The notes beneath the pieces were generated by a model. It was not told the DNA's origin. It made no database searches and was given only the letters and a program-made list of their open reading frames with translations. This document shows, in pieces, positions 63,578 to 64,000 of a stretch of 64,000 nucleotides of DNA; position 1 is the stretch's first letter; the number at the start of each line of letters is the position of its first letter. The stretch lies in assembly GCA_021773395.1 (NCBI GenBank), contig JAJFKB010000011.1:186001-250000 (forward strand), given 5' to 3'. The translations under genes and the position numbers were made by a program. This DNA is from Gammaproteobacteria bacterium (GTDB lineage: Bacteria > Pseudomonadota > Gammaproteobacteria > Pseudomonadales > IMCC2047).

Positions 63578-64000
63578 CTAAAGTTTTTCAAGCCTATATC
63601 CATGTTGATAAATAGTTTTTAAACAAAGACCAACACTCGAGTTAATACCCAGTTTACGGCGAATTCTGCTGATATGGACATCAACAGTACGTGTACTGAT
63701 ATCCGCACTCAGTCCCCATACAGACTTGAGCAAATATTCACGGGACAGGATTTTTCCGACATTTGACAACACAAAGGTTGCCAGCTCAAAATCTTTGTTG
63801 GTTAGTTTGATCTCCTCACCATCGACTTTGGCACTGTGTTGCGTGAGATCCAGCACAATAGGCCCCAGCTTAATTATCTTTTGTTCTTCCTCAGCCCCGG
63901 CACGCCGCAGCAACGCCTTGATTCGAGCGACCAGCTCAGCCTTGCGTAAGGGTTTCACCAGGTAATCATCGGCTCCCGCTTCCAGGGCTGAGACAATATC
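63578..64000 (-). CDS. OmpR-family response regulator (partial, runs off the window)
   Basis: The coding frame stays open from the stop near 63578 to the window end, giving 140 residues. It shows the end of the receiver domain (SALEAGADDYLVKPLRKAEL, with the conserved Lys of the KP switch) and a complete winged-helix output domain (KLTNKDFELATFVLSNVGKI, LLKSVWGLSADISTRTVDVH, ISRIRRKLG). The N-terminal phospho-Asp lies outside the window. It precedes the FecR-LysM gene by 14 bases and is the likely partner of the CHASE2 kinase. An ORF starting at 63958 would be only an internal codon, not the true start. Confidence 0.93.
   Translation of the reverse strand, partial: DIVSALEAGADDYLVKPLRKAELVARIKALLRRAGAEEEQKIIKLGPIVLDLTQHSAKVDGEEIKLTNKDFELATFVLSNVGKILSREYLLKSVWGLSADISTRTVDVHISRIRRKLGINSSVGLCLKTIYQHGYRLEKL

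Noticed and set aside
1-64000. CRISPR arrays, prophage or plasmid origins
   Set aside because: No regularly spaced repeats, phage structural genes, integrases or replication initiators were seen.

Overview
The window looks like chromosomal DNA of a marine-type gammaproteobacterium, near Pseudomonas/Cellvibrio-Spongiibacter relatives. The basis is the housekeeping gene order (lptD-surA-pdxA-rsmA-apaG-apaH-glpE ... prkA-yeaH-spoVR-cca ... folK-folB-tsaD / rpsU-yqeY-dnaG-rpoD), three long TonB-dependent receptors and moderate GC. Assignment below order is inference. The window holds about 55 genes or gene remnants and one tRNA. No phage, CRISPR array or intact transposon was seen.

Layout. 1-4.4 kb: class I aminotransferase, an EF-hand-type Ca-binding protein and an SLC13-type permease with TrkA-C domains. 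4.5-10.4 kb: a catabolic module of an AraC regulator divergent from a TonB receptor, followed by a PQQ/heme alcohol dehydrogenase. 10.5-17.4 kb: maoP, then a compact polyamine operon (speA, carboxyspermidine dehydrogenase, carboxyspermidine decarboxylase, speB, LysR regulator). This would make putrescine from arginine and spermidine by the carboxyspermidine route, without SpeD/SpeE. 17.4-26.2 kb: PQQ sugar-type dehydrogenase, then lptD to glpE (outer membrane assembly, PLP synthesis, 16S rRNA methylation, Ap4A hydrolysis, rhodanese). 26.3-34.6 kb: sirtuin, the PrkA/YeaH/SpoVR stress operon, cca and a pteridine reductase. 34.6-41.4 kb: folK-folB-tsaD on the minus strand and the macromolecular synthesis group rpsU-yqeY-dnaG-rpoD on the plus strand.

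41.47-43.6 kb is an accessory patch directly downstream of a CAU-anticodon tRNA. It holds a truncated ISL3-type transposase, a broken small membrane ORF, a DUF2059 protein, and what looks like a solitary integron gene cassette: a frameshifted ORF, an attC-like hairpin, and a matching GTTAGGT boundary. 43.6-47.7 kb: TonB receptor, Asp-box (sialidase-like) exported protein and thioredoxin-like protein, a possible uptake/redox unit. Near 48 kb a 61-codon ORF sits behind a textbook sigma70 promoter whose -10 lies inside a near-consensus LexA box, so it is a candidate new SOS gene. 48.2-53.4 kb: acyl-CoA ligase and a third TonB receptor, divergent from an AraC regulator. 53.6-57 kb: a decayed PAS-histidine kinase and an M48 peptidase lipoprotein. 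57-59.3 kb: small stress/envelope proteins (YidB-like, dodecin, a membrane-anchored unknown, BON-LysM protein). 59.4-64 kb: a minus-strand three-gene signalling operon (OmpR-type regulator cut by the window end, LysM-FecR protein, CHASE2 histidine kinase).

All assignments come from reading motifs and context by eye; no database search was run.
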